Assembly (NCBI GenBank): GCA_024138025.1
Contig: JAMXBD010000577.1
Coordinates: forward strand, 558,001 to 622,000
DNA from: Combretum micranthum
Lineage: Eukaryota; Streptophyta; Magnoliopsida; Myrtales; Combretaceae
DNA: 64,000 nucleotides
Direction of reading: 5' to 3'
Positions 11,160-23,667 of this stretch are shown in pieces (the stretch's first letter is position 1; each line of letters starts with the position of its first letter). The position numbers and the translations under genes were made by a program. The notes under the pieces are model-generated. The model saw nothing but the letters and a program-made list of their open reading frames with translations. It was not told the origin of the DNA and made no database searches.

Positions 11160-13325
11160 CCACAAAGACTTTCTAAAAAATTAGTGTTTAAGCAACCTCA
11201 TTTGTGAATGATCAAAGCGATCATGTAGTTGTATTTGCTTAGTAAAGCAAGTGCTCTTAAGCATACGATTGGTGTAATGTGCATTTTCACAACGTCATTT
11301 ATGAGATTAAAATGATAGAAGTTGTGATGAGTTTAAGCAACTCTACCCATAGTAGACTTAACAACCGTAATGCCCTTTTATTGAATAGAGGTTGAAGCAA
11401 CCTCTTTTACGAAAGATTGAAGTAACAACTCCATGATAACTAACATTTTGGTGCTAATTTGCAAAAAGGAATTGACAATTCCTAGTACTTCTACTAATGC
11501 TATGTTATGAGTCATCCTCATATAAGTTGTTTAGGTATGTTGAAGTGACTATTTCAATTTACTTTGCAGTTGCTTGGCTATGGCATCAAAGCAAGTTTCT
11601 TTACTCATGAAAAGCGTAAATTTAAATGAAAAAAAATGGAAGCACGCCACAGACTTGAGAAGTGAAATGATTTTTATTACATAATCTTTCATTGATCAAT
11701 GTTTAGTCTATAAGCATTACACTTATGCTAATGGTTACATCAATGATATATGAGACTAAAAAAGGAACAAAAAACATATAACTTGACAACTTATCAATCT
11801 ATTGACCTTTGAATGAAAAACACAAGTACACTTGAAGTCAAGACCAAGGGTGTCTTCAACTTCAACATATTGTGATCATTTTAGTGAATTTAGCATAACG
11901 AGTTGTTGCCTTGTCATGCGATGACACACCATTAACTGGGGAGATTAAGTCAATTCTAGACTCAAATATGCAAATCATATGAAGGATTCTTCGAACTTGA
12001 CTGCTATAAGAAGTATTTCTCTAATTTAGGAACAGTTTTCTGACTTAGGCATTTGAACATGAAGCACACTTATTAACTTCTGAAGCTTGGTGGAAAGCTA
12101 TGTGGACCACAAGAACACTTCTGAACATCTGAAGCTTAGAATAAATCTATGCGAAATGTAAAACACACTTATGGACTTCTGAACTTAGATATAATTAATG
12201 CTAGAATAAAGTGACTACTTGAGTTTCATATGTAAAAATCATCTCTTCCATATGATGATACTTAGTGCTCTAGAGTGGAGGTCTTGTAGATATAGAGTTT
12301 ACCCATGGACAAAACCCAACTCTATGGGAAATCGTCTCATTTGATGATGTTTGAACTTTATAAGCAATAGAACATGGTTGCTATGAAGTTTTTCAAAACA
12401 ATTTAGTTCTCATAGTTAAAGTACCTCCAACGTGAAGAGAACAATGCATTGTGATGAATAGTTTATATCATTATGAGTACGATGTTTAGTTGATGATATT
12501 AGACATGAGTTCTACATACTCTAAAAGCTATAGTGTCGCCCAGTATTGGTCATAACATTTAGAGTATGCTTGATGACCAAGGGGAGCACCTTGTACTTTC
12601 TTAGCTTTACAAATATGGAGCCTTGTTGACCGAGTTGCAATGGGGGTAGGTGGAGATAACGCTAAGATTATTCTAACCCTTGTAGAATAGTTTTACATCA
12701 TTGATGATGTGTTGACACTTAGATGACGATGTATCAACACTTTATTGGTAGACTGCCAACACCATGATAGTGGAACAAATCCTCATTGATGAAGTGATGT
12801 GCCTCCCTAGTAGATTATTCCTTGATGGCAAAATGATGATGCCTTCCTGCTATAATGAACACTTCCTTACAAAGCGTCAATGACTTGCTATGAAATGAAC
12901 ACTCAATAGAGGATTAAACATCCACTAACAAAGTGATGATACATTGCTGATGGAGCAGACTCCAATCATTTTTAAGGGAGTGAACTTGTAGTCTAATACT
13001 TGGTATCAGTAGAAATGGAACTGGGAAGTTGCAATAATACTTAAGATCACCCACAGACCGTATCAAAATTAGAAGAGATTAGATGCTAGAGTAACCCAAG
13101 ATCACTTATGGGGCCATGTCAAGAGATGGGGTATCAAAGTGATGCAAGTTCACTCGTAGACCCGTTTCAAATCTAGAATGATTGGGAAAGCTGGAGCATT
13201 GCTTAAGATCTCCCATCAGTCCAAATGTTAAAAGTCTCGCATTTGATGAGAGATGACACCTCTTGACCACTCAAAACTATTGTGAGTAGTAGTTTGAAGA
13301 GAAATGGATTGGCCAAAATGAAGAA
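11160..13325. repeat. Right arm of the ~2.2 kb long inverted repeat
   Basis: Reverse-complement partner of 3290-5470, with nearly the same length (2166 against 2181 bp). Pairing is readable to about 13325, where the arm's GGCCAATCCATTTCTCTTC-like text (in reverse) still matches left-arm text near 3290; beyond that the flanks diverge. No clear target-site duplication was identified outside the arms. Confidence 0.75.
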
Positions 13326-15350
13326 GGGAGCTTCTAATAATCCGTTTGAGTGAATCCCAATTTCTTGTTATGTTTAGTTTTATGGCAACGAAATTATCCG
13401 TGGACCATCCGTTTCTTTCTAACGGAATACAGAATCTCTAATAGATGAAACTGTAGTAGCTTTTGACGCAAATAATTTTAAGGATCGTATCAATAAAAGA
13501 TTTAATATTATGTTCCGTTGGATATGATTCTTAATAAAGCTCTCTTAAAGGACAGGAAAATTGATAATTTAATTTTATGTTCTATTATATGCCAACATAA
13601 TTATGAGCATATCAAATTGAAACTTTGTTAGGTTTTGATGCGAATAATTTTAAGGGACCGCACTAATAAAAGATTTAATATTATGTTTAATATGCAGAAC
13701 AAAGGTCTGGTCCCAGATAAATAGAACATTTAAATTTTGTACAATCTAAAAGGTGTTAAACACCAAGCAAAACAATTCGTCTAGAATCTAACAGATAAAA
13801 GTAAATGTATAATTACTTTTATTTTAAAATTTCTTAAATTATTCCTTAAAATGTTATGTGTATAATCAATGGTTGGAATTTTTTTTTTTTTAAATCAGCA
13901 ATTGGGATTAAAAAATAATTTTATAATATATTATAAGATATTTTAAGAATTAAGGTAGTTTATAAGCTGAGGGGAATTGAAAAAAAAAAAAAGATAAATG
14001 AAAAGTATTGATTCTTTTTTCTTATGATGCATTTTTCTATTCTGTTTATTCCGCATGGTTTTGCTATCCAAACGCCCTCCTGTTGCATCTTGATGAAAAT
14101 TGATATAATAGACGAGACACATCACCATTCATCTATAATGTGTAAATATTAATTAAAATTAGACATGTATATATATTAAAATTTGATTGGTTTTTACAAA
14201 CCACGTGCTTATCACATGAATTTCTATACAAATTTGGCATTTATTTTTGGATGCGAAACATGACTGCAGCATCCAGTCAAGAATTTTCATTCAGCAAGAT
14301 GGGTAATGTGGAATGATTGGTGATGTATAAGAACCTCATGTATAGACAGTTTCATAAAAATTATTTACCATTTCTACCATTTATTTAAAGCCCATTAGTA
14401 AACCACTTATCCAAACTAAGGACCTTTTCGTTTTCTTACCTAGAAAATAGCAAAAAAGGAAAAAAAAAAAAAAAACAAACAAAAAATGTGTCTTTCGTTG
14501 GGGGTATATGATGCGCTGAGAAAACGTTTTTCTGACATTTTCCTTCTTTACTCCCTGGTGTTGCTGCATCTACAGCTTTTGAAGGACATTTATTCTGGAT
14601 ACTGAGAAAGACGTGCTGAATTTAATACTCCAAAACCATCAAATTATGCATAAAACTAGAAAAGAACTTATCTCCACTAATTTGAATGCGAATGAAATTG
14701 ATTCTACGAGTTTAAGACAGGAAACTCATCATGGATACAGTATTCTATAGCTTCTTGATGAACCATTTCCTATGAGTTAGATGCTGCTAAAATAATGTAG
14801 TTTCATTTAAACTTAATGATTGGTAGTTTGCTTGATAATATTTGTCAGTAGATATCTTGCAAATTGAAAATATACTCCTAATGGTCATGTACCGATAATA
14901 AAAGTTTATTAGCACCATAACCAACTGACAATTAGTGTAGAATTTAAATTTTATAGATTATGATGAATTCCATTAAGTGGATAATGTAAGTAATAAGAAT
15001 GTAAAATAACAATATAGGATTTGGACTCAATAGTCCATACTCTAATACCATAAAAGATACTTCACTCCAAACTTTCAAAGAATATTTTTGTCTTCTCATA
15101 ACTTGATTGGGATTAGACATCTTCTTGGGTTGGATCCTTCCTTAGACCTACCCTAGCTGGGCAAATTAGACTTGCTTGGTGGACCTGTGGACTCGGTGGA
15201 TCCATAAAGATCCTTTAATAATTTTTTCTTCATTTGTTTATTTATTATTTAAAAAAGGGGTGGATTGGGCCCGCCTTGCTTTTTACACTGGATAGTTACG
15301 GATCCATAAATTTGGGACTTGAATATCCATACTCAATGAGATATCTAGTT
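13326..15350. other. Unassigned AT-rich region with a diverged ~72 bp direct repeat
   Basis: No gene is supported. Two similar blocks at 13443-13515 and 13617-13688 share TAATTTTAAGG and ATTTAATATTATGTT, about 174 bp apart. The rest holds poly-A runs and short chance frames. It may be low-copy host sequence. Confidence 0.5.
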
Positions 15351-15626
15351 GGGATAATGTTACAAATGGTACATGAATTTTTATAAAATATGTAATTAAA
15401 TATTTAAACTTTAAAATTAAACAATTTGGCATTCGAAAAATTTTAAAATTGATCAACTTAGTTACTGAAAGAACTTGACAAAAGTATTATTGGTATGTAC
15501 AAAAAGTTCTTTCGGGTACTAAATTGATCAATTTGAAAGATCATATACTAAATTGATTAATTTTAAAGTTTAGGTATCTAATTGAATAATTTATCAAAAT
15601 TTAGGTATTATTCGTAACATTAACCC
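15351..15626. mobile_element. MITE-like element, 276 bp, with ~80 bp imperfect terminal inverted repeats
   Basis: The left end reads GGGATAATGTTACAAATGG and the right end, reversed, GGGTTAATGTTACGAATAA. The inverted similarity continues for about 80 bp through TAAACTTTAAAATTAA. There is no coding capacity. The flanks do not show a clean duplication, so the superfamily is uncertain; a Harbinger-type or Mutator-type MITE is possible. Confidence 0.65.
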
Positions 15627-16940
15627 TAACTTAATTATATAAGTATTATATATATATGCCACAAACCTTCACTTAAATCTAAAATTTGTGTGAACGATGA
15701 TCCTTTTGGAGGCTTTCGGATTTTGCCAATACGTTAAGAGGGTATATACATATTCTCAAACAATACAGGGCCATGTAATCACGATTTTAAAAATTTTAAT
15801 GGTTGTATCAGCTATTGAACAATAATTATTGGGAGTGTATTTGCAATCTTATCTAGCTGTGTATAAGTTATATGATTAGATTCTAGTTCAGCTGATTGGG
15901 AAGTAGGAAATTAGTTAGAAACTTTCAGCTTTATAGTCAAGCCAAAGGGGAACACTCCCTGGTTATGTTAAAGTACTCATATGGGGTTGATCACGCATAT
16001 CATCAACGTGTGAGATTCCAGCATCCAGTCATATAAGTTTAAATTTAATATTTGGGACCCCCCCATTATGCTGAGAGATAGTTAATTAGCCGTAGCACTT
16101 TTGGCTATGCATTCATAATTTTATTTCGTTAAATGACTAAATGAAATTATGAATGGAGTCCACTTATAAAGGGATTCATCTGGTTTATTGATTGTCAATA
16201 TTATCTAACAAAGACTTCAGCAATCAAATGTTATAAATACCTATAGTTTTTTTAATTTGGAGAAACGATTGAAGAGAGAGAAATTCTATGGTATTTCAAT
16301 TATTATATTTATTTTAATGATTAATTGACTGATTGAATGGTTCTGTTGACGGAAACGTAGAAGCTCCCTTAAAGAGAATTGCTGTTGTGCTATTGAATTG
16401 CTTATCTAAAAGAATAAATGAGATTCAAAAGAAGAACATGTTGTGCCTCTCATTAGGAACAATGGGGTTTGAAGCTTGATTTCTTTCACCTATCATCCTT
16501 GCTTTTGAAGCTCTTGATGCTATTTGCTCTTCCTTGTTGATTTTTTTTTTCATGATCCTTTTCATGATATTTTATTTCACATTTTTAAAGGCCACATATA
16601 ATGCAAGATGTATCTTGTGCACATATGATTACTATAATTGGATTTATACTCCTACAAAATAATTATGATTTTGGGCATTAAGCAATGCTTTGGGGTATAA
16701 TCATATATATTTCAAAGTTATGGAGAATTTTAAGAGGTTTATTTATACTTGATAATAATTTTAAGAATGTATTTGCAATGTGCCTATGAATTTTACTATC
16801 TTTTATTGTCTTGGAAGTGCGTGCTAAGGTTTTAATTTAAGTAAAATATTAGTGTACTAAATAAATCTTGGCTAGTTAGAGGCAAGTAAAACATGCAAGA
16901 TATCAAAACAAAGAAAAAATCAAATTTCAATAATCTATAT
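15627..16940. other. Unassigned intergenic DNA
   Basis: AT-rich DNA with no supported gene, RNA or element boundary. It ends at the TATAT duplication of the following LTR. Confidence 0.5.
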
Positions 16941-18335
16941 TGTCGAGCCTGGATTTTGAAAATCATCCGGTTCATTTCTTTTAACCCGATTCATATTAAA
17001 CTCTAACCCATTTAACATGAATCCTCGACTAGGGATTAAAAGAAATTTAATTTTGAAAATATTTTGGAGTCGCCAACCGATAAAAATCGGAAAAAAATGA
17101 AAAGTTAGGATTAATGGGTAGATTAATCCTAACTTAGCCACTAGTCTGCGAAAAATTTGATTTTAAAACCAAACTTTAAAAAAAAAAAACCAGATATTTG
17201 AGTCCGGGGGCTAACCTATTAAAACCTAAGCGGTTACCACTTTAAATTTAAAATTTAGAATTTATCCTTTTCTATACTAAAAAATTCAAACAAAACATTT
17301 ATAAAACAAATATCTACAAGTTTAATCATTCATTTTTATTTTTATGTATTTTTTTTTAGGATTTAAATATTAACAAACATTTGTATTTTTTTCTTTTCAA
17401 AAAAAAAAAAACTTATAATATATACAAAATGATTATTTCAAACTATCAAAACAAAATATATTTTTTCTAATTTTATTGTCGCCCCGTAGGTGCCTACGTA
17501 CTCGCTAATCGAGATCAGACAAAACGTAGTTCTTTTATAAAGAACTTAGTTTGTTGATCAATTTTATATTTTTAAAATATTCTCACTTTAAGTTTATTAA
17601 ATTTTGAATTTTTATGAAAACTAATTTTGATGATCTATGATCTAATCAATTGATTTTTATTTCATAAAAAATATATTTTTTCTAAGTTCAAAAATCATTT
17701 TTCTAATGACAATTCATGGCTAATTTAATGCTACATGAAAATCAATTTTGATTAAACAATATTAAATATTTTCATAGTAAATTTATGAAAACATTTTTGA
17801 ACAACTTTAATTATTTTCAAAATCCATTTATGAAAATAATTTTGAGAATTTTGAGTATTATCTTTATAGCAAATTTATAAAGATAATTTTGATAAAAAAT
17901 TTAATTAGTATCATGATTTAAAAAAAAAAACAATTTTTATCTTTATTATTCAACAACAATTTTGGTTTAAAAAATCTATTTACAATTTATTATTTTTTAA
18001 AATTCAATAATCATCACATATGTTCAGAACATATTCAAAATATATCATAACAATATTAAAATACAAAACAAAACATCTCATGCATCAAATATATATTTAA
18101 AGATCAATCTATATGCAAATACATATTCAAAAATATCCAAAAATATCAAAAATTGCTAAAACATGTAAATTTATATTAAAAATAATTATTCTAATTTTTC
18201 TGGATTTTTCTGGATTTTTTACGAATTTTTATTAATTTTTTACTATTTTCCGAAATTAAATATATAATAAATAAACAATAAAATATTGCGGACTAACCTG
18301 GACCGTTGGATTTTCTCGGATCAGATCTCAACCGT

Positions 18336-18592
18336 CTGATCGGTGGACCAAATCTGACCGTCTGATCTGTTGACTCGCGATCTGGACCGTGGATCTACTG
18401 ATTAAATCTGGAGCGTAGGATCTGCTGATCAAATCTGGACCGTAGGATCCTCTGATCAAATCTGGACCGTAGGATCCTCTGATCAAATCTGGACCACAGG
18501 ATCTTCTGATGAAATCTGGACCACAGGATCTGCTGACTTTTGACCGACGACCGTTGACCGACGACCGACCACCGTTGACCGATGACCGACCG
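18336..18592. repeat. ~30 bp minisatellite followed by a short GACCGACGACC array
   Basis: About six units of TCTGGACCGTAGGATCCTCT followed by GATCAAA run to about 18535. A shorter array of GACCGACGACCGTT-like units follows to 18592. Unit similarity is high in the middle and lower at the edges. Chance frames through it show a 10-residue periodicity. Confidence 0.85.
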
Positions 18593-18830
18593 GGTTGGAT
18601 TAGGATTTCGGGTCGGATCTCGAAGCTCCGTCGGGCGAAGAAGACGATCACGCTACCTTTCGAGCGTTCCTCGGCCGCTCCTGGTGGTTTTCGAAGCCTG
18701 CAACCTTATCGGCCCGACATGGATTGAGGTGCTGCAGCGGCTAGTGGTGGTGTTTCACTCCCAGAACCACCAGAAGTGGCGGTTCGTGCGGTGGTTGACG
18801 GCGGCGAGGATTAAAAAATTTTCTAAAAAT
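18593..18830. other. GC-rich island inside the Tat-like LTR
   Basis: This stretch is clearly richer in G and C than its surroundings. Frames are open on both strands for short spans but none resembles a protein I recognise. It may be the LTR's own leader region or captured sequence. Confidence 0.4.
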
Positions 18831-19512
18831 TTGCAGAACTTCCAAATGCAAATTCGAGCAATTCTAAACACTATAATCAATCAAAAACACTTCCTAAATG
18901 ATCCTAACACTCTTTAATTGGATCAAAATCCTCCCGATCACTTCGAATTTGCAATTTTTGCAATTCGAACACTTTCTACTCTATTTTCAGATCTCGATCT
19001 TGTAGTATGTGTTTTTCGAAATTGAATTCTGCTTTCTGCTTGTGGGGTGATCCTATTTATAGATTTCGAAACAATTTGTCATTTCGAAGCTTTGTAATGG
19101 TTCAATTTTTGAATCACGAATCGTTATACTTTTTCACATAAGAACGATTCAAAATTGGGACTCGATTCGTGATTGTTGGTTCAAATTGATCACGAATCTT
19201 ATGTTTACAGATCATGACTCCTTGACTAAGTGTATTTAATTTGATTAATTGATACAATTCGGCCAATTTTGAAATTTGAAAAATCATGTCCATTCGAATT
19301 TTTCCCAATTTTCATGTCTCAATTAATGTGCCTTTTGGGATGAAATAATGCACGAATTGTGTATAGATGTGATGTATCCCATGCCTAGTTTGTGTCTGTA
19401 CAATTAATTTTGAAAAAACACAAAGATTCGTTGCTCAAATGAGGTCTCAAAGTGGATGAACCGATGTGTCTTTTGGGGAAAAAGAATTGGACAAAAAGAG
19501 GCAAAATCTGCC

Positions 19513-19585
19513 TTGGGCTAGGATCGAACTCGGGTCCCTTTGCTCCTGTGTCCATGGTCTGAACCGTTAGGCCGTTGGCCTGTGC
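19513..19585 (-). other. tRNA-SINE-like segment with A- and B-box-like motifs
   Basis: On the minus strand GGCCTAACGG resembles a Pol III A box. About 40 bases on, GAGTTCGATCC resembles a B box. The segment does not fold as a good tRNA, so it is more likely a SINE head fragment or chance similarity within the LTR. Confidence 0.35.
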
Positions 19586-19914
19586 CTTGGTCATATAACT
19601 AATCCACTAATACTTAAGACTAATAAAATATATTATATTAAGCTCAAATAATTATTTATTTTAATTTTTCTTACATATATTTTATTTACATTACTATTAT
19701 TCATTTAATTATTTTATTATACATATTTTATTCCTCTATATATATATATATATTTTATTTTTTTCTATTTTCTCTTTTCTCTCTTTTTTATTATACTATT
19801 GTTTATTATTTTTATTATTATATTTTATATTTTTAATGAACTCAACATGACATTAATTTATTCTAAACTTAAGCCTAATTTTTAATTGGGCAAAAATTGG
19901 GTGTCTACATATAT

Positions 19915-20907
19915 TATATATGGTCCCGTCATTCAAGCAATTTGAAAAGGACCACAAAAATATCCCATCAAATCTCTAACCCCCTTTATGATGCAACTGT
20001 AAAGGGTTTAATCGTTGTATCTTTAAGTAATAAAAATATAAGGAAATGAATGAGAGTTTGACAAAATGAAAGGATCAAAAGGAGTTGGCGTGTAAAATAC
20101 ACCACGTGGTGCAACAGTTGATTTGTCAATTTCATAGCTTGGTAGAAGAACAAGAAGATAACATATTAGACAGAATCAATATAATCCATTGAGATTTGAC
20201 TTCTTTATGTTGCATAGAGGATGTTGTTGTTGTTTTTGTTACAAATTGATGGTGTGGTCTCTTTTGGATCATGGGAAAGATATAATCGGTGGAATATCAT
20301 AAGGACTCCCTGAAAAGTTTTAAATCCCAATTCATGGATTGGGATTCTTCAAGTATGCTTCTTGGTCTAATATATTGTAATATATAAATAAGAAGAACAA
20401 TGATGATGATGATAGCTTACTTCTTTTGGTAATTATATATAAATATTTATCGATATATACTTTAGGAAATAAGTCCTATTAATGGATGTCTTTTTGAAAT
20501 AATTATATTATTAAAAAAAATTTATGGTAAATTCACACAAACAGAAATAAAAAAAAAGGACATACTACAAAAAGAAATTCTAACACTATTAGTGTTGTTT
20601 AATTTTGCTCTAGGAGATCACCATCATTTGAAAATAGAGATTAAATCACTTTTTTACATCTTTTCCCATTCATCAAATGCTACCACATCAAAGAAAAAGG
20701 AAGTTGAAACTTATAACATCTGATGTCTTGATCTTAATGTATGTGCAACATTGTCATTTAAAGAGAAAAGTAAACATTAAATTAAAGATAAAAAGGGTAT
20801 GGGATGCTTTCTTCAAGCTTGGTTAAATTATTGAACTTCTTTCATGGGGTTTGCTTTAAAGAGAAGGCGACTGGCAAAGGTAGGGACAGATAGACACGGG
20901 TAAACGT
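19915..20907. other. Unassigned, possibly low-copy host DNA
   Basis: No supported gene. It contains a 12 bp perfect palindrome CACCACGTGGTG (20100-20111) that includes a CACGTG G-box. This DNA resumes after LTR A3 at 24250. Confidence 0.45.
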
Positions 20908-21601
20908 TGTAAATTCCCGAAATTTTTGGATCCGAATTAAAGCTTAAACCCTAATCAGAAGTCTACCAGACTTCCAGAATCAACAAAACCTTAGTTTGCC
21001 GTAACCGCTTAAGTCCGGCTTTACCGTTTTCTTTAGCCCTAGAAAACAAAGTTGGAATAATTAGCTATAATAGTTAGTGATAGCTATAGGTTTCATAAAA
21101 ATATCAGTTTTGCAAAATTCGAGTGTCCTTTGAATCCGATCAGACATAGTTATCAAAAAACATGTCCCGGAGCCCGGAATAAAAAAAATATTCCGAATAT
21201 ACCGTTAGACTCATAAAAATATAAGATTTCCAAAAATATCATTTTCGTAATTTTTTGGTAGCTAAAAATATCAGATATCGCATTTATACAGGTTTTTTTT
21301 ACTACCGCATTAAATTATCATGTCTACTTTTACTTACACTATTTTCTACTATTCTACACTATTTATCTATCTCTACTTTTTCTTACAACCTACTCTTACA
21401 ACCCATACATCTATTTCGTACACATTTTCATTTCCAATACAATTTCACATCTTTCATTTCTTACTTTTAACTAACAAAATAACAAAAAAATAAAATTTCC
21501 CTCTCTGCCATGTATAATTTGTGCCGGCCACCCCCATTGATGCCCCAATTTGTTTTATTTTTACTTTATTTAATTAACACAATTTACCTCCCACATTTTC
21601 C

Positions 21602-21609
21602 TATAAATA
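21602..21609 (+). promoter_or_regulatory. TATA box of LTR A3
   Basis: TATAAATA in the context TTCCTATAAATACCCC, followed by a CT-rich leader without an ATG before the first donor-like site. This is the clearest promoter in family A. Confidence 0.6.
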
Positions 21610-23129
21610 CCCCTTCACACTTTCACTTCTTTCACACTTATTCAGTACTAAAGTTATTATACTCAAATTTCTCCCAAAATCTCTCCAAGAAGTTCTTGCA
21701 AGAAAGCTCTCTCTAGTTTCTTCTTTTAGGTAAACTTTCTTCAAGAAATTCCTATGTTCATCTACTTAGTATGAACTTAGTGTGTGTTTTCTAAAACCAT
21801 GAAGGTTAAGAAAGCAACAATAGGTTCATACTTTGTTTTTGTTCATAATCACAATTCCTTTATGTTCCTTTATGTTTCTTTATGTTTATAACTATCTAAT
21901 ATATCTATATAATTATATATGTTATTTAGAGCATATAAGCTCATTGTCTTGCAATTTATTTACTTCATTGCAATTTATTTAATTTCAAGTTATTTGTAAG
22001 ACTAGTCCTTCTAGTCTTAGACTTGCCCTCATCAAGTCAAAACATTTTATTTTTCTTTTGGGACTAGTCATTTCTTAGTCCCGGGATACCTTGAACAAGC
22101 TAAGGTTCCAATACTTGATTTATTTTCTTAATGGCTTATTCTTTCAAGTATTATGTTCCTTTATGTTTTCATAACTTATGACTCATATTCATGCATGAAC
22201 ATAATGATTTTGTCTCAACAAAACAAATGAAGAAATATTTTCTTAAAAGATAAAGATTCTTTTCTAAGAACCAAAAACAAGTAGTTAATGTTTTTCTAAG
22301 AACTAAGAAGCCATCTTAAACAAACGTAGAGGAATTCCTAATAGATTTTTATAAACATACATAAAAAGGATTTTTAAGAAAACAAGGATTCTTCAACAAC
22401 TTCATTTTCTTCATATAATAGAAATTCCTTTTCATAAAAATAAGATGATCTCAAGAAGTCAAGAAGTCATTTTTCTAAGTATAGAAGTGTTAAATACTTT
22501 CAAAAGTGTTGGAAACTAAGTTAAGAAAATCATTCCTTAAGAATTTAAGGAGATCATGGAAATAAGATGAAGGAAAGGAAAAGAAATACTTATTAATTTT
22601 CAAGCAATTAAACTTAGAGAAAGAAAATACTCATTTCAAATAACTCAAAATCTTTTCAAAGTGAAATGGACACTTCAAAAATTCTCAAATTTCAAAATCT
22701 TTAAAGACTTCACTTTTTCATAGTTTGAGACAACTTCATTAACTTTATACATTTGTCATGAGTCAATAAATATATATGAATATACTTTCCAAAAGTTTAC
22801 AAGTTATTATATAATCTATCTCTTCAAGTGAGCTTTTGATAAAAGAAGGAAAACAAGTTTTTGCAAATTCATGGCAAATCTGGTCGCTGCCTTTTCGGAA
22901 CCCAAATGACTTAGTTTGATGAAAATAAGTTTAGAAATAGATAGATCTTTTCGAGTAGGTAGAAAACGGTATATTATACGGGAAATTCCGTGTTAAAATG
23001 AGCAAGTTATGGCCATTTTAAGTTAGAATTTCCTCTTATACGATTTTACCGCGATTTTAAGAAAAGTTTAAGATCTTCAAGAATAGAAACTTCATGAAAG
23101 ACTTATTTTGGGTATTCCATCTTCTCTAG

Positions 23130-23192
23130 GTGGAGAAGGCTCCGAGATCGTGTTTCCGGAGGATTACTTCGATTAGGATGTACCGACATGGA
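23130..23192 (+). other. Mini-exon-like segment of LTR A3 (63 bp)
   Basis: Preceded by CATCTTCTCTAG and followed by GTGAGT. One frame reads EIVFPEDYFD then stop. It is 63 bp long, as in A6. Confidence 0.5.
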
Positions 23193-23515
23193 GTGAGTTA
23201 TTCCTCTTACTAAGTTACATTTCCTTGTTTAGTGCTTGTAAATAGAAGCACTGGAAATTAAGAGAAAGATAAAATGAACAATTGTTACGTGATTTGAAAT
23301 TATGATTGTTTGAATATGAATTAAGAATATCGAAAGAAAATTTGATAAATAAATCGTGATTCTTGTATTGATATGATGAGAATTGTGTTGATCGCCTTTA
23401 ACTTGAACTAAACACTTTTGGTTAAATTTACATTGAAATTAATTCATGCATATCATATACATGAGTCACATTTGTTTCACTACTATTCTTCGTGTGGGGA
23501 AACAAGAAAATGGTA

Positions 23516-23606
23516 GTGGTGGCCGGCAGGAGCCGGAAAGGCTACATGGTGGCTAGTAGGAGCCGGAAAGTCTACAGGGCAAGCAGGAGCCAGTAAATCT
23601 GCAGAT
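23516..23606. repeat. 29-30 bp GC-rich minisatellite in LTR A3
   Basis: Three units of GGTGGCYRGYAGGAGCCGG followed by AAAGNCTACA. A diverged version lies at the same place in A6 (40195-40290). Confidence 0.8.
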
Positions 23607-23645
23607 ATTGATGGTCGTATGGGCTTGTAACCTCCCAACCCTTGT

Positions 23646-23667
23646 CATGGAGGGCATTAAATCCATG
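23646..23667 (+). other. Small hairpin in LTR A3
   Basis: CATGGA pairs with TCCATG across the loop GGGCATTAAA. Confidence 0.5.

Larger units (their letters stand above)
16941..19909 (+). mobile_element. Tat/Ogre-like solo LTR (2969 bp), TSD TATAT
   Basis: It begins TGTCGAGCCTGG and ends AATTGGGTGTCTACA, with identical 5 bp flanks TATAT at 16936-16940 and 19910-19914. Inside, the phrases GGAGTCGCCAACC (about 17070) and GCCCCGTAGGTGCCTACGTA (about 17480) resemble text I associate with plant Tat/Ogre-type gypsy LTRs; that link is from memory. No internal retroviral domain is present, so it is a solo LTR. Plus orientation follows from this text and a TATTTATAG box near 19050. It also holds a minisatellite (18336-18592), a GC-rich island (18590-18830) and a SINE-like segment. 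Confidence 0.8.

Noticed and set aside
15940..16030. A possible miR399-like GCCAAAGGGGAA stretch
   Set aside because: It diverges from the mature miRNA after a few bases and has no readable complementary arm nearby.
18336..18592. CRISPR-like regular repeats
   Set aside because: Units are contiguous with no unique spacers, and the context is a plant LTR.
18328..18917. Frames of 72-111 codons on both strands
   Set aside because: They cover a 30 bp minisatellite and a GC-rich island in a solo LTR; the 10-residue periodicity is that of the minisatellite.
19513..19585. A tRNA gene
   Set aside because: The B box is good, but the T-arm and acceptor stems do not pair properly; a SINE-like fragment is the safer reading.
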